Source: CAYZMS01 sp964479625
GTDB taxonomy: Bacteria > Bacteroidota > Bacteroidia > Chitinophagales > Saprospiraceae
Direction: 5' to 3'
Assembly: GCA_964479625.1 (NCBI GenBank)
Contig: CAYZMS010000002.1
Span: forward strand, 128,269-192,268
Length of the DNA stretch: 64,000 bases
Of this stretch, positions 7,983 to 16,625 are shown in pieces. Position 1 is the stretch's first letter. Each line of letters begins with the position of its first letter. The notes under the pieces are model-generated. The model was not told the DNA's origin. It made no database searches and saw only the letters and a list, made by a program, of their open reading frames with translations. A program made the translations under genes and the position numbers.

Positions 7983-9422
7983 ATGCAAATTGATGATAGA
8001 CAGAATACCAAGATCGTAGCTACTATTGGTCCTGCATCCAGTTCTTATGAAAATTTACTGGAGCTGGTCAAGAACGGAGTGGATATTTTCCGCCTGAATT
8101 TTTCACACGGCACCCATGAGGATCACCTTTCCGTTATCAACCACATAACCTATATAAATGATAAGTACGGTCTGCATATCGGTATTCTGGGTGACCTCCA
8201 GGGTCCGAAACTTCGAGTGGGTCAGATTGAGAACGATGCCCTTGAAATAAAACCTGGAGATATTCTGACATTCACCAATACGGAATGTGTCGGCAATATG
8301 GAGCAGATCTACATGAGTTATGAACAATTTGCCCAGGATGTAAAGGTTGGAGAAAATGTACTAATCGATGATGGAAAGCTCGTATTGAAAGTGGTAGAGA
8401 CCAATAACCTGGACACAGTTAAATTGGAAGTACTTTTTGGCGGAGTGCTCAGTTCCCGCAAAGGAGTCAACCTGCCCAATACCAAAGTATCTCTTCCCAG
8501 CCTCACCGAGAAAGATAGAAGGGACCTCAACTTCATGCTTACCCAGCCCATCAACTGGATCGCACTATCCTTCGTACGGTCGCCCAAAGATGTAAAAGAA
8601 CTGCAAGCTATTATTGAACAACATGAACACCCGGCCAAGGTGATCTCCAAGATCGAAAAGCCAGAAGCTGTCGAAAAAATTGATAAGATCATTAAGGCCT
8701 CTAACGGCATTATGGTAGCACGAGGCGACCTAGGAATAGAGGTACCTATGGAGAAAGTTCCTACCATCCAGAAGGATATTATCAGAAAGTGCATCCAGCG
8801 AGCCCGCCCTGTTATCGTAGCCACCCAGATGATGGATTCCATGATCACTAATCCCAGTCCGACGCGAGCAGAAGTAGCCGACGTCGCCAATGCCGTAATG
8901 GACGGGGCGGATGCAGTAATGCTGAGCGGAGAAACTTCCGTAGGGAAACACCCAGCCAAGGTGGTCCAGGCCATGAACAATATCATCCTGGAAGCAGAAA
9001 AGAGTCTCGACCTGTCTCATATGAGGCCAGCACCTTCTCCAAAATCAAGAACCTATTTCTCCGATGCCGTTTGCTTTAATGCCGCCCGAACTGCCGAAGA
9101 CATTAAAGCCTCCGCTATCATTGGAATGACCAGTTCGGGCTATACCGCCTTTAAGGTCTCCAGTTTCCGGCCCCAAAAAGGCATAAAGATATTTATGTTT
9201 TCCGATCGCATGCACATGCTGGCCACCCTGAACCTGGTCTGGGGGGTCCGTTGTTTTTACTATGATCGATTTACGACTACTGACGAAACGATCATAGACG
9301 TAACGAATATTTTAAAACAATCCGGGAGAGTCAAAGAAGGCGAAGTTATTGTCAATACCGCGTCAATGCCTTTACACAGGCGCCACCGAACGAATATGAT
9401 GAAGGTTACGGTTGTAGAATAG
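7983..9422 (+). CDS. pyk: pyruvate kinase
   Basis: A 479-residue glycolytic enzyme that converts phosphoenolpyruvate and ADP to pyruvate and ATP in the cytoplasm. The TIM-barrel start is TKIVATIGPASS. The active-site sequence VISKIEKPEAV provides K223 and the metal ligand E225. The MVARGDLGIEV loop and the TRAEVADVANAVMDGADAVM helix (two adjacent stretches) are intact. A C-terminal allosteric domain covers about residues 350-475. Length is normal. It is monocistronic by spacing: 182 bases separate it from the next gene, and a 475-bp divergent region lies upstream. Confidence 0.97.
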   Translation: MQIDDRQNTKIVATIGPASSSYENLLELVKNGVDIFRLNFSHGTHEDHLSVINHITYINDKYGLHIGILGDLQGPKLRVGQIENDALEIKPGDILTFTNTECVGNMEQIYMSYEQFAQDVKVGENVLIDDGKLVLKVVETNNLDTVKLEVLFGGVLSSRKGVNLPNTKVSLPSLTEKDRRDLNFMLTQPINWIALSFVRSPKDVKELQAIIEQHEHPAKVISKIEKPEAVEKIDKIIKASNGIMVARGDLGIEVPMEKVPTIQKDIIRKCIQRARPVIVATQMMDSMITNPSPTRAEVADVANAVMDGADAVMLSGETSVGKHPAKVVQAMNNIILEAEKSLDLSHMRPAPSPKSRTYFSDAVCFNAARTAEDIKASAIIGMTSSGYTAFKVSSFRPQKGIKIFMFSDRMHMLATLNLVWGVRCFYYDRFTTTDETIIDVTNILKQSGRVKEGEVIVNTASMPLHRRHRTNMMKVTVVE

Positions 9423-9604
9423 ACCAGAAGGTGGTCAAGCCGGTGAATGCCAGATACAAAATACCAGGGTAAAACGTTATATGTTTAGAAATCGGCTAAG
9501 CGGTCACTCGAAAGCGTTCCTGCTGACAGTATAGCAGAAAGCTTGGAATGGCCCTTTCCATTTGACAAACCCGCCGTTTGAATTTCAAAACAGGCTGCAA
9601 CATT

Positions 9605-11320
9605 ATGTATTTTAATAGTACACCCTTCCTTTTTGTGACCATTCTTTGGGCCGGGACGGCTTTCTACACCCATGCCCAGGATCAAACCAGTGAACAGAAT
9701 GTAGAACTGGAACAGCTTTTTATCGATGCAGGAAGTGCAAAATTATTGGGAAAAACAGAAGAGGCCGCAAAGATCTATTCCGAAATACTTGCAGATTATG
9801 AAGAAAACCCTGTTGCTTCCTATGAATTGGCACGCATCCGATTGGAGGAGCAACAGATCAATGAGGCACTAAAACTTGCTGAGTCAGCCGTCCGGAAGGA
9901 TCCCGCTAACCTCTGGTATAAAAAGTTTTTGGCAGACTTGTATGAATTAAACGGACAATATGAAAAGGGGGCTGCTGTTTTCGACCAGATCGTTCAACTC
10001 CAACCCAATGCCCCGGACTTGTATTATCAATGGGCATTTTTCGAGTTAAAAGCTGGCAATATTCGAAAGGCCATTAAAGTCTACGATGAACTGGAAAACA
10101 AAATTGGCCTCACTGAAGAGGTCATCCGTCGAAAGCATGCCCTATACATGGGAAGCGGTGATTTCAAGAGAGCCGAAAAGGAGCTGCTGCGCCTTACGGA
10201 GGCCTTCCCCAAGAATACCGAATACCTGCATTTACTAGCCGAATTCTATGTGGAAACGGGAGATGAGAATTCGGCTCAAAAGGCATACCTCGCGATAAAT
10301 GCACTGGACCCGGCTGACCCCAAAGCGGCCATGGTCCTTTCGGGCAAAACCAATGGTAACACTAATGACCTGGAGTTCCTTTCCAACCTTAAGCCCCTCT
10401 TTAAACGCCCGGAACTCCCCATCGATCCAAAAATTCAACAAATACTACCCCTTATTCAAAAAGCATCCGAATCCGAAGATTCCAAGCTGATCAGCGCCCT
10501 TCAATCGCTGACCGAAACTTTAATTGAAGCACATCCCCAAAATACAAAGGCCTATGCAGCGGACGCCGACCTGTATTACCTTGCCGGGCAAAACAACCGG
10601 GCATTAGAGCAATATCGCATAGCCTTGAAGTTGGATGATACGGTTTACCCCGTTTGGGAGCAATACCTGCGCATTCTTTTTGAACAAAGACAATTTGACG
10701 TTTTAAAATCCGAGGCCGAACGGGCAATGGATGTATTCCCAAATCGAGCCAGGCTTTATAATTTTGCGGGTTACGCCCAGTATACGCTTGGAGCGCTTGA
10801 TGACGCCCAGGACTTTATCTTCCAGGCAGAGTTGATCAGTGGGGGAAATATGGAATTAAAACAGGAAGCACTTTCTATTAAGGGCTTGATTTACAATGCA
10901 CAGGACCAAAGCTCTGAGAGTTTCACAATACTGAGAGAAGCCTGGGACATCAACCCCCAGAATCCCGAAGTTGCTCTGAGGCAAGCCTTTATATGGATCG
11001 AGCGGGATCAGCAACTGGAAACAGCGGAAAGCCAGTTAAATGACCTAGAAGGAGTTTTGGGAAAACAAGCAGAGTATTTGCAGGCCAGGGCCCTGTTGAA
11101 TTATCGAAAAGGGAACTTGGAGACCGCCCGGAATATACTCGAACAGACCCTTGAATTAACCAGCAATTACGGGCCGCTCCTACAGGAATTGTATGGAGAT
11201 GTACTGTTCAAGCTCGATGCTATACCCGAAGCACTTTCAGCATGGGAAAATGCCCGCAACCAGGGCCGGATAACTTCTTTATTAACCCGAAAAATAACCA
11301 ATAAGCAATTGTATGAATAA
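9605..11320 (+). CDS. exported tetratricopeptide-repeat protein
   Basis: A 571-residue protein with a signal peptide (TPFLFVTILWAGTAFYTHAQ) followed by a nearly continuous array of TPR-like helical pairs, for example AAKIYSEILADYEENPVASYELARIR and later ALEQYRIALKLDDTVYPVWEQYLRI-type segments. This points to a periplasmic or envelope scaffold that mediates protein contacts. I chose the ATG at 9605 because it starts directly before the signal peptide; a TTG nine codons upstream is less likely. It overlaps the next gene, a DUF4292 lipoprotein, by eight bases, and an EnvC-like gene follows. The three together suggest a cell-envelope role. The specific partner is unknown. Confidence 0.88.
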   Translation: MYFNSTPFLFVTILWAGTAFYTHAQDQTSEQNVELEQLFIDAGSAKLLGKTEEAAKIYSEILADYEENPVASYELARIRLEEQQINEALKLAESAVRKDPANLWYKKFLADLYELNGQYEKGAAVFDQIVQLQPNAPDLYYQWAFFELKAGNIRKAIKVYDELENKIGLTEEVIRRKHALYMGSGDFKRAEKELLRLTEAFPKNTEYLHLLAEFYVETGDENSAQKAYLAINALDPADPKAAMVLSGKTNGNTNDLEFLSNLKPLFKRPELPIDPKIQQILPLIQKASESEDSKLISALQSLTETLIEAHPQNTKAYAADADLYYLAGQNNRALEQYRIALKLDDTVYPVWEQYLRILFEQRQFDVLKSEAERAMDVFPNRARLYNFAGYAQYTLGALDDAQDFIFQAELISGGNMELKQEALSIKGLIYNAQDQSSESFTILREAWDINPQNPEVALRQAFIWIERDQQLETAESQLNDLEGVLGKQAEYLQARALLNYRKGNLETARNILEQTLELTSNYGPLLQELYGDVLFKLDAIPEALSAWENARNQGRITSLLTRKITNKQLYE

Positions 11321-12107
11321 GTCTATTTGCCCCCTATTCACCAAATGCAGGCTGCTTGCGCTGAGTTTGGTCCTTGTAATAGGAGCCAACAGCTGCTCCA
11401 GCAAAAAAAAAGTTGTTGATTCGAATACTGCAGATCGTTCGGCAAACTACCTTCTGAAGGAAGTAGATAACCGCTTGCTGGAGCCGGAATGGATGGAGGC
11501 AAAAGCTAGTATTCACTTCGAAGATAAAGATATATCCATAGGAGGAAAAGCGACCCTTCGGCTTCGAAAGGATAGCCTGCTCTGGGTCTCCGTCCGAAAA
11601 TTCGGTTTGGAAGTAGCACGTGCAAAGATCAATACAGATTCTGTATATGTGCTGGATCGTATTAATAACGAGTATGCCATTTATGGGCTCAGCTACCTGG
11701 CCAAGTCCTATGGATTACCAGCAGATTTTAATTTATTGCAATGCATGGTCCTCGGAAACCCCTACTTTTTTAACCGCACCCGGGTAAGGGTGGAAAATCG
11801 GCCGCCGGTATATATTTTGCAGGAACGCCTTGATGCCCGGTCACTAGCCTATTCGGTGGCAGGAGCTGATTTTTCCCTTACTGCTATAGATTTTCTAGAC
11901 CGGAATGAAAGCATTACAGTCAATGTGGCCCTATCCGATTATAAACCCGTAGACAAGGACCGTATTTTTTCCTATTTTCGTAAAATTCAGGTAGATAGTG
12001 AAGAAACAGGTCCTGTAAAGGTTGAAATCAAATATGATAAAGTGGAGTTCGACGTCCCTTCTTCGATGGAATTCAATATCCCGGGAAAATATTCGCGTAT
12101 CGATTAG
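11313..12107 (+). CDS. DUF4292 family lipoprotein
   Basis: A 264-residue lipoprotein. The signal peptide ends at a lipobox GANSC, with the lipidated cysteine followed by SSKKK. The remaining sequence fits DUF4292, a Bacteroidota family with a half-barrel fold thought to resemble LolA/LolB lipid-binding proteins: KASIHFEDKDISIGGKATLRLRKD-type strands followed by WVSVRKFGLEVARAKI. A role in handling lipoproteins or lipids at the outer membrane is inferred from that resemblance. Its ATG overlaps the end of the TPR gene, and the EnvC-like gene starts within its last 86 bases, so these genes are probably translated together. Confidence 0.85.
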   Translation: MNKSICPLFTKCRLLALSLVLVIGANSCSSKKKVVDSNTADRSANYLLKEVDNRLLEPEWMEAKASIHFEDKDISIGGKATLRLRKDSLLWVSVRKFGLEVARAKINTDSVYVLDRINNEYAIYGLSYLAKSYGLPADFNLLQCMVLGNPYFFNRTRVRVENRPPVYILQERLDARSLAYSVAGADFSLTAIDFLDRNESITVNVALSDYKPVDKDRIFSYFRKIQVDSEETGPVKVEIKYDKVEFDVPSSMEFNIPGKYSRID

Positions 12108-13302
12108 AGTACTTCTCCAGAGGACGGTATTTCTGCCGGCTTTTTTACTTGCGCTGGCCTCCTCATTTCCGCTATTCGGGCAGGACAGGAATGAGCTGGA
12201 AGAACAACGAAAGGATCTACAGGAGCAAATCCGAAAAACAGGAGATCGTTTAGAGGAAACTCAACAGAACAGAAAGGCCCGGTTGAACGAGTTCCTGGTT
12301 ATGAAAGCTCAGGTTCGGAATCGGCAAGCCTTGATAGCCAATCTTCAGTCGGACCTGGATTACCTGAATGAAAATATTGAGCGAACAACGGAGGTTCTCG
12401 CAGCTTTAGAAAGTGACCTTGATCGCCTGAAATCGGAATACACTGCCACTTTGCGCACTGCACTACGTCACAAATTGCAACAAAGCTTCGCTGCGTTCCT
12501 GTTTTCTGCTCGCGACTTCAACGATGCCTTCCAGCGTTGGCGATATGTTCGGCAGTATCAAAAGTTTCGACGGCGCCAGTCTCAAAGTATCATAGATACT
12601 CAACAAACCCTGGATGAAAAAGCAGCCCAACTGGAAATTCGAAAACTCGATCAGCAGGACTTGTTGGATGCGGTGGAGGATCAACAAATTTCAGTGGAAA
12701 AGGAACTCGGAACCCTAAACCACTTGTTGAGCAATTTACAAAATGATGAAAAGCAACTGGCTCAGCAATTAGCCGAACAGGAGGAAGAACGCGCTCGCTT
12801 AAATACCGCCATTGCTTCCATTATTCGAAGAGAAACCCTGGCCGCCCGGGAGAATAATGCCGAAACCTCACCAGGGGGTTCGAATAATGCTCGCTCAACG
12901 GGTAATTTTAGTACCCTTCAAGGTCAATTACCATGGCCGGTTCCTGCAGGTACTATCGTTCGTCCCTACGGTGTCCACCAACACCCAAAATACCCTGAAG
13001 TTAAAGTAACTAACAATGGCATTGATATACAGACAGAAGCTCGGGCGCTGGTACAGGCGGTTCTTGACGGCAAGGTAGCCGGGACACAGTTTATCCCCGG
13101 TTATAAAAACACCGTAATTCTCCAACATGGCAATTTTTACAGTGTCTATTCGAATCTGGACGAGCTTTACGTACGCCGTGGCGATCAATTAAAAGCAGGG
13201 GATCACATCGGTAAGCTGCATGGCGCCAAGCCGGAAATGCATTTTGAAATTTGGCAAGAAAAAAAGCGACTTGACCCTACCTCCTGGCTTGTCAGGCGCT
13301 AG
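12022..13302 (+). CDS. EnvC-like murein hydrolase activator (degenerate M23/LytM domain)
   Basis: An exported protein of up to 426 residues. A hydrophobic signal segment (about residues 33-53, ending FPLFGQ) is followed by long coiled coils (about 55-270) and a C-terminal LytM domain (about 305-425). Metal ligands of active M23 peptidases are only partly kept: the first histidine is N331, D335 is present, the YxHL histidine is replaced in YSNL, and the final HxH reads E405-M-H407. This pattern is that of EnvC-type activators of amidases, not active endopeptidases. The start is uncertain: the ATG at 12022 lies 86 bases inside the preceding gene, and an in-frame ATT at 12103 sits directly before the signal peptide. 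It probably acts in cell separation. Confidence 0.88.
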   Translation: MKSNMIKWSSTSLLRWNSISRENIRVSIRVLLQRTVFLPAFLLALASSFPLFGQDRNELEEQRKDLQEQIRKTGDRLEETQQNRKARLNEFLVMKAQVRNRQALIANLQSDLDYLNENIERTTEVLAALESDLDRLKSEYTATLRTALRHKLQQSFAAFLFSARDFNDAFQRWRYVRQYQKFRRRQSQSIIDTQQTLDEKAAQLEIRKLDQQDLLDAVEDQQISVEKELGTLNHLLSNLQNDEKQLAQQLAEQEEERARLNTAIASIIRRETLAARENNAETSPGGSNNARSTGNFSTLQGQLPWPVPAGTIVRPYGVHQHPKYPEVKVTNNGIDIQTEARALVQAVLDGKVAGTQFIPGYKNTVILQHGNFYSVYSNLDELYVRRGDQLKAGDHIGKLHGAKPEMHFEIWQEKKRLDPTSWLVRR

Positions 13303-13315
13303 AAAAAGGAAGTTT

Positions 13316-14539
13316 ATGAGCAACTATAACGGTTGGAATTTAGGGGAAAAGGACAAGGGCAAAGGGCTCGAAAAGAAACTGGAATACGCCGTTTTGGTAG
13401 GTTTGGTCACGATAGAGCAGTCGGAGGAACAAATCCAGGAATATCTGGATGAACTGGAATTCCTTGCCTTGACTGCAGGGGCCGTCTCCCAAAAACGATT
13501 CATCCAAAAGCTGAAGCACCCTAACCCCCGGACATTCATTGGCTCGGGTAAGGTTGAAGAGATCCGTGATTATATCGAAAGCCACGAAGAAATTAATATG
13601 GTCATTTTTGACGACGATCTGAGTGGTAAACAGGTCAATATCTTGGAAAAGGAAATGAAGGTCAAGATCATTGACCGCTCCAGTTTAATCCTGGATATTT
13701 TTGCAAGGCGTGCCCAAACAGCACAGGCAAAAACCCAGGTTGAACTTGCCCAAATGCAGTATTTGCTTCCACGGCTTCGCGGACTTTGGACTCACCTTGA
13801 ACGCCAACGTGGTGGTATCGGTATGCGAGGCCCGGGTGAGCAGGAAATCGAAACAGACCGCAGGATCGTAAACGATAAGATCGCCCTGCTCAAAAAGAAA
13901 TTGGAGAAGATCGATAAGCAAAACGTCACCCGTCGAAAAAACAGAAAAGGTTTGGTCCGAGTAGCATTAGTAGGGTATACCAATGTCGGCAAATCAACGC
14001 TGATGAACCTGCTCAGCAAATCAGAGGTCTTTGCAGAGGATAAATTATTTGCCACCCTAGACACTACAGTCAGAAAGGTCGTTTTCGACAGTATGCCCTT
14101 CCTTTTGTCCGATACCGTTGGGTTTATCCGTAAACTGCCTCACCATCTTATCGAAAGTTTTAAGTCTACTTTGGATGAAGTAAGGGAAAGCGATTTACTA
14201 TTACATGTGGTGGATGTGGCACATCCTTCCAGGGAGGATCATATTAAGACCGTAAATGCAACGCTCAGGGATCTGGAGGCTCTGGAAAAACCTACACTAT
14301 TCGTTTTTAACAAAATTGACCTGTTCCGCGAGAAAAATTATGACCCCTTTACGGACGAGGAAGCACGTATGGAGGTAGAGGAAGGCCTTCAAGGTAGTCT
14401 GGAATACCAATTCCAAACTCCAAGTATTATCGTTTCCGCCCAGACCGGTGAGCATACTGAACTTCTAAAAGAAAAAATAACCAACCTGGTTCGAACTATT
14501 TATCAGGAACAATATCCTCACCAGCCTACCCAATGGTAG
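13316..14539 (+). CDS. hflX: ribosome-associated GTPase HflX
   Basis: A 407-residue GTPase that binds the large ribosomal subunit and can split stalled ribosomes. The N-terminal HflX domain contains PNPRTFIGSGKVEEI and DLSGKQVNILEKE, followed by a coiled helical region with RGPGEQEIETDRR. The GTPase domain has the P-loop GYTNVGKST, the G3 region LSDTVGFIRKLP and NKID. I chose the ATG at 13316 (MSNYNGWN); an open frame reaches further up into the EnvC-like gene but the family starts here. Only 13 bases separate it from that gene, and an M29 peptidase follows after 18 bases. Confidence 0.95.
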   Translation: MSNYNGWNLGEKDKGKGLEKKLEYAVLVGLVTIEQSEEQIQEYLDELEFLALTAGAVSQKRFIQKLKHPNPRTFIGSGKVEEIRDYIESHEEINMVIFDDDLSGKQVNILEKEMKVKIIDRSSLILDIFARRAQTAQAKTQVELAQMQYLLPRLRGLWTHLERQRGGIGMRGPGEQEIETDRRIVNDKIALLKKKLEKIDKQNVTRRKNRKGLVRVALVGYTNVGKSTLMNLLSKSEVFAEDKLFATLDTTVRKVVFDSMPFLLSDTVGFIRKLPHHLIESFKSTLDEVRESDLLLHVVDVAHPSREDHIKTVNATLRDLEALEKPTLFVFNKIDLFREKNYDPFTDEEARMEVEEGLQGSLEYQFQTPSIIVSAQTGEHTELLKEKITNLVRTIYQEQYPHQPTQW

Positions 14540-14557
14540 GTTGAACTTTTTCATAGA

Positions 14558-15655
14558 ATGAAAAATTTACTTAACTCCTACGCCCACTTATTGGTTAACT
14601 ATTGCCTGGAATTAACTCCCGGTGACAAGGCCCTTGTCCGGTCAACGACCCTGGCTGAACCCCTACTTCGGGAATTGTATCGCGAAGCCTTACGCGCAGG
14701 CGCAATTATGGAATTTGATATCCATTTTCAAGGTCAGGACAAACTCTTGCTTGAGGAAGGAACAGCGCCTCAACTAAACCACCTTCCCATCCTTTTTGAA
14801 AAGGCGGTGCAGCATTTTGACGCCTATCTTCTGATACGGGCGCCCTTTAACACCGCTGAATCCGCCAATGTTCCCGAAGGCAAATCCACCCTTCGACAAC
14901 TCGCCCTGAAAGATCTTTACCAATTATATTCCCAAAGAACAGCTGATCGAAGCTTGCGTCGCAGCCTATGCGAATACCCCGTTAATGCACATGCTCAACA
15001 GGCGGGCCTTTCATTGGAAGACTATCAGCAATTCGTGTTTGGAGCCTGTAAGCTATTTCAAGATGACCCTATCGCCGCCTGGAAAGAGGTCGGGCAAGAA
15101 CAGCAACGAATAGTGGATCATCTCAACAAGTGCAAACAAATACACTATAAGGGTGAGCACATCGACCTTACCTTTAAAACCGAGGGGCGTCAATGGATTA
15201 ATTCCGATGGTCGGACCAACATGCCTTCCGGTGAAGTTTATACCTCTCCGGTCGAAGACAGCGTGAACGGGCATGTCCACTTTTCTTTTCCGGGCCACTA
15301 TATGGGAAGAACCGTGGAGGGGATAACACTATGGGTGAAAGATGGGCTTATTGAACTTTGGGAGGCTAGACAAGGGAAGGATTTCCTTGATTATATTTTC
15401 TCCCTTGAAGGAACCCGCCATTTCGGGGAGGCAGCAATTGGAACAAATTATAATATAACTCAGCAAACCAGCAATATCCTATTCGATGAAAAAATGGGAG
15501 GCACTGTTCACCTGGCTATTGGCCAGAGCTACCTCCAGGCCGGTGGAAAAAACCAATCGCCTGTTCATTGGGATATGATCACCGACATGAGCAGGCAGGG
15601 AGCCATTTTTGCAGATGGAAATAAAATATACGAGGATGGTTCTTTTTTGATTTAA
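14558..15655 (+). CDS. M29 family aminopeptidase
   Basis: A 365-residue metallo-aminopeptidase of the AmpS/thermophilic M29 family, cytoplasmic, releasing N-terminal residues from peptides. Features include the N-terminal ELTPGDKALVRSTTLAEPL region, the metal-site region with EGKSTLRQL and SDGRTNMPSGEVYTSP, and the C-terminal FGEAAIGTNYNI and QSPVHWDMITDM, where the histidine and aspartate in HWDM are typical metal ligands. Length is slightly short of the usual 370-410. It closes a run of closely spaced genes beginning with the TPR gene at 9605; 217 bases follow before the next likely start. Confidence 0.9.
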   Translation: MKNLLNSYAHLLVNYCLELTPGDKALVRSTTLAEPLLRELYREALRAGAIMEFDIHFQGQDKLLLEEGTAPQLNHLPILFEKAVQHFDAYLLIRAPFNTAESANVPEGKSTLRQLALKDLYQLYSQRTADRSLRRSLCEYPVNAHAQQAGLSLEDYQQFVFGACKLFQDDPIAAWKEVGQEQQRIVDHLNKCKQIHYKGEHIDLTFKTEGRQWINSDGRTNMPSGEVYTSPVEDSVNGHVHFSFPGHYMGRTVEGITLWVKDGLIELWEARQGKDFLDYIFSLEGTRHFGEAAIGTNYNITQQTSNILFDEKMGGTVHLAIGQSYLQAGGKNQSPVHWDMITDMSRQGAIFADGNKIYEDGSFLI

Positions 15656-15872
15656 GGAAGCCGGGCTTTACCTGGAATTCCTACTTTTTTCCTGGCGATT
15701 GTTAAAACGTCTAAATTTTTCTCCATAAATTGCAAATCTATTCAGAGAAACCAGAGAGCGACTCTCAAACTTGGGTGAAGCGTCCCAAACCTCAGGAAAT
15801 AAAAATTGGAAAATCGCTTCCTGTGCAAGCGCAAAACAGCGTCAGCAAACAGCCAAGAATAAACAATTAACC

Positions 15873-16610
15873 GTGAACAAGAATACCGCATTTTTAGAAC
15901 TGAAGTATGGCAACATCTACGGAGGCTACCCCAACTTTTATGCGATAAGTGAAATCTCCTTATTGATTTTTGAGGAAGGCAGTAATCGAATTTTCCTCGA
16001 AACCTTTAGAAATACCGCCAATATTGATTTTGTTAGTGTTACTTCCAAGGTAGATGAACTGGGCCATACTATTGGTCGTAAAAAGGAAGTGATCAATATG
16101 CGAACGGGCCGCAGGAAACCCTTTGACGAAGAGTTTCGGTTAAGTGAGAACGACCTGGCCTTTGAATTCAAAAAATTACGTCCCAGTAAAAACCCTATCC
16201 GTAATTTTCTCAGAAAAAATTTCAGTAAATACCGGTTCAGGGATTTAATTGTGTTTGACGGTCGACGAGACATTTTTTTATGTGAACGTTCAGGGGCTCG
16301 CTTTGACAGGTATAATATAGTCGATCTGCAAAAGGTCCTTAATAAGGAAACTGACTACCTGTTCAGCTTAAACAAACTCTCCGTAGTTACCAATTTTGAG
16401 TTTGACCGTTCTTACCTCCGGTCAAATAACCTGGAATACTGGCTTCACCCTATTGCCTCCCGACAGATTACCCCCAAGTCGGCAGCCTATGACGCCACCC
16501 GTCTGTTGATGGTTTATAATGAACATCAGTATTATCATGCGGATTTTCTGATTAAGGCCCAGCTTCTTTTAAATAAGATTCAGGTAAATAAAAACACACC
16601 GGAAGAGTAA
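15873..16610 (+). CDS. degenerate RNase H-fold (DEDD exonuclease-like) protein
   Basis: A 245-residue protein if translation begins at the GTG at 15873; an open frame reaches to a TTG at 15771 but its extra residues look unstructured. The arrangement resembles a DEDD exonuclease: a first strand NTAFLELKYG, then YAISEISLLIFEEG and RIFLETF, a middle segment DLIVFDGRRDIFLCE, and a C-terminal helix SAAYDATRLLMVYNEH like the final HxAxxDA motif. The motif I acidic pair DxE is replaced by ELK, so catalysis is doubtful. It lies 15 bases upstream of the SpoIIM-like gene. The fold assignment is my inference by pattern; no function is proven. Confidence 0.6.
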   Translation: MNKNTAFLELKYGNIYGGYPNFYAISEISLLIFEEGSNRIFLETFRNTANIDFVSVTSKVDELGHTIGRKKEVINMRTGRRKPFDEEFRLSENDLAFEFKKLRPSKNPIRNFLRKNFSKYRFRDLIVFDGRRDIFLCERSGARFDRYNIVDLQKVLNKETDYLFSLNKLSVVTNFEFDRSYLRSNNLEYWLHPIASRQITPKSAAYDATRLLMVYNEHQYYHADFLIKAQLLLNKIQVNKNTPEE

Positions 16611-16625
16611 GTCCCGGACCAGGTC

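Noticed and set aside
7759..7988. Two overlapping minus-strand open frames of 64 and 72 codons upstream of pyk
   Set aside because: They overlap the start of pyk and each other in different frames, have no recognisable motif, and lie where promoters are expected.
8318..8986. 222-codon open frame antisense to pyk
   Set aside because: It lies entirely opposite a strongly conserved pyruvate kinase; the Ser/Thr/Ile-rich product looks like the reverse-strand shadow of pyk codon use.
12822..13302. Active M23 endopeptidase assignment
   Set aside because: Three of the metal or catalytic histidine positions are replaced, so an EnvC-type activator is the better description.
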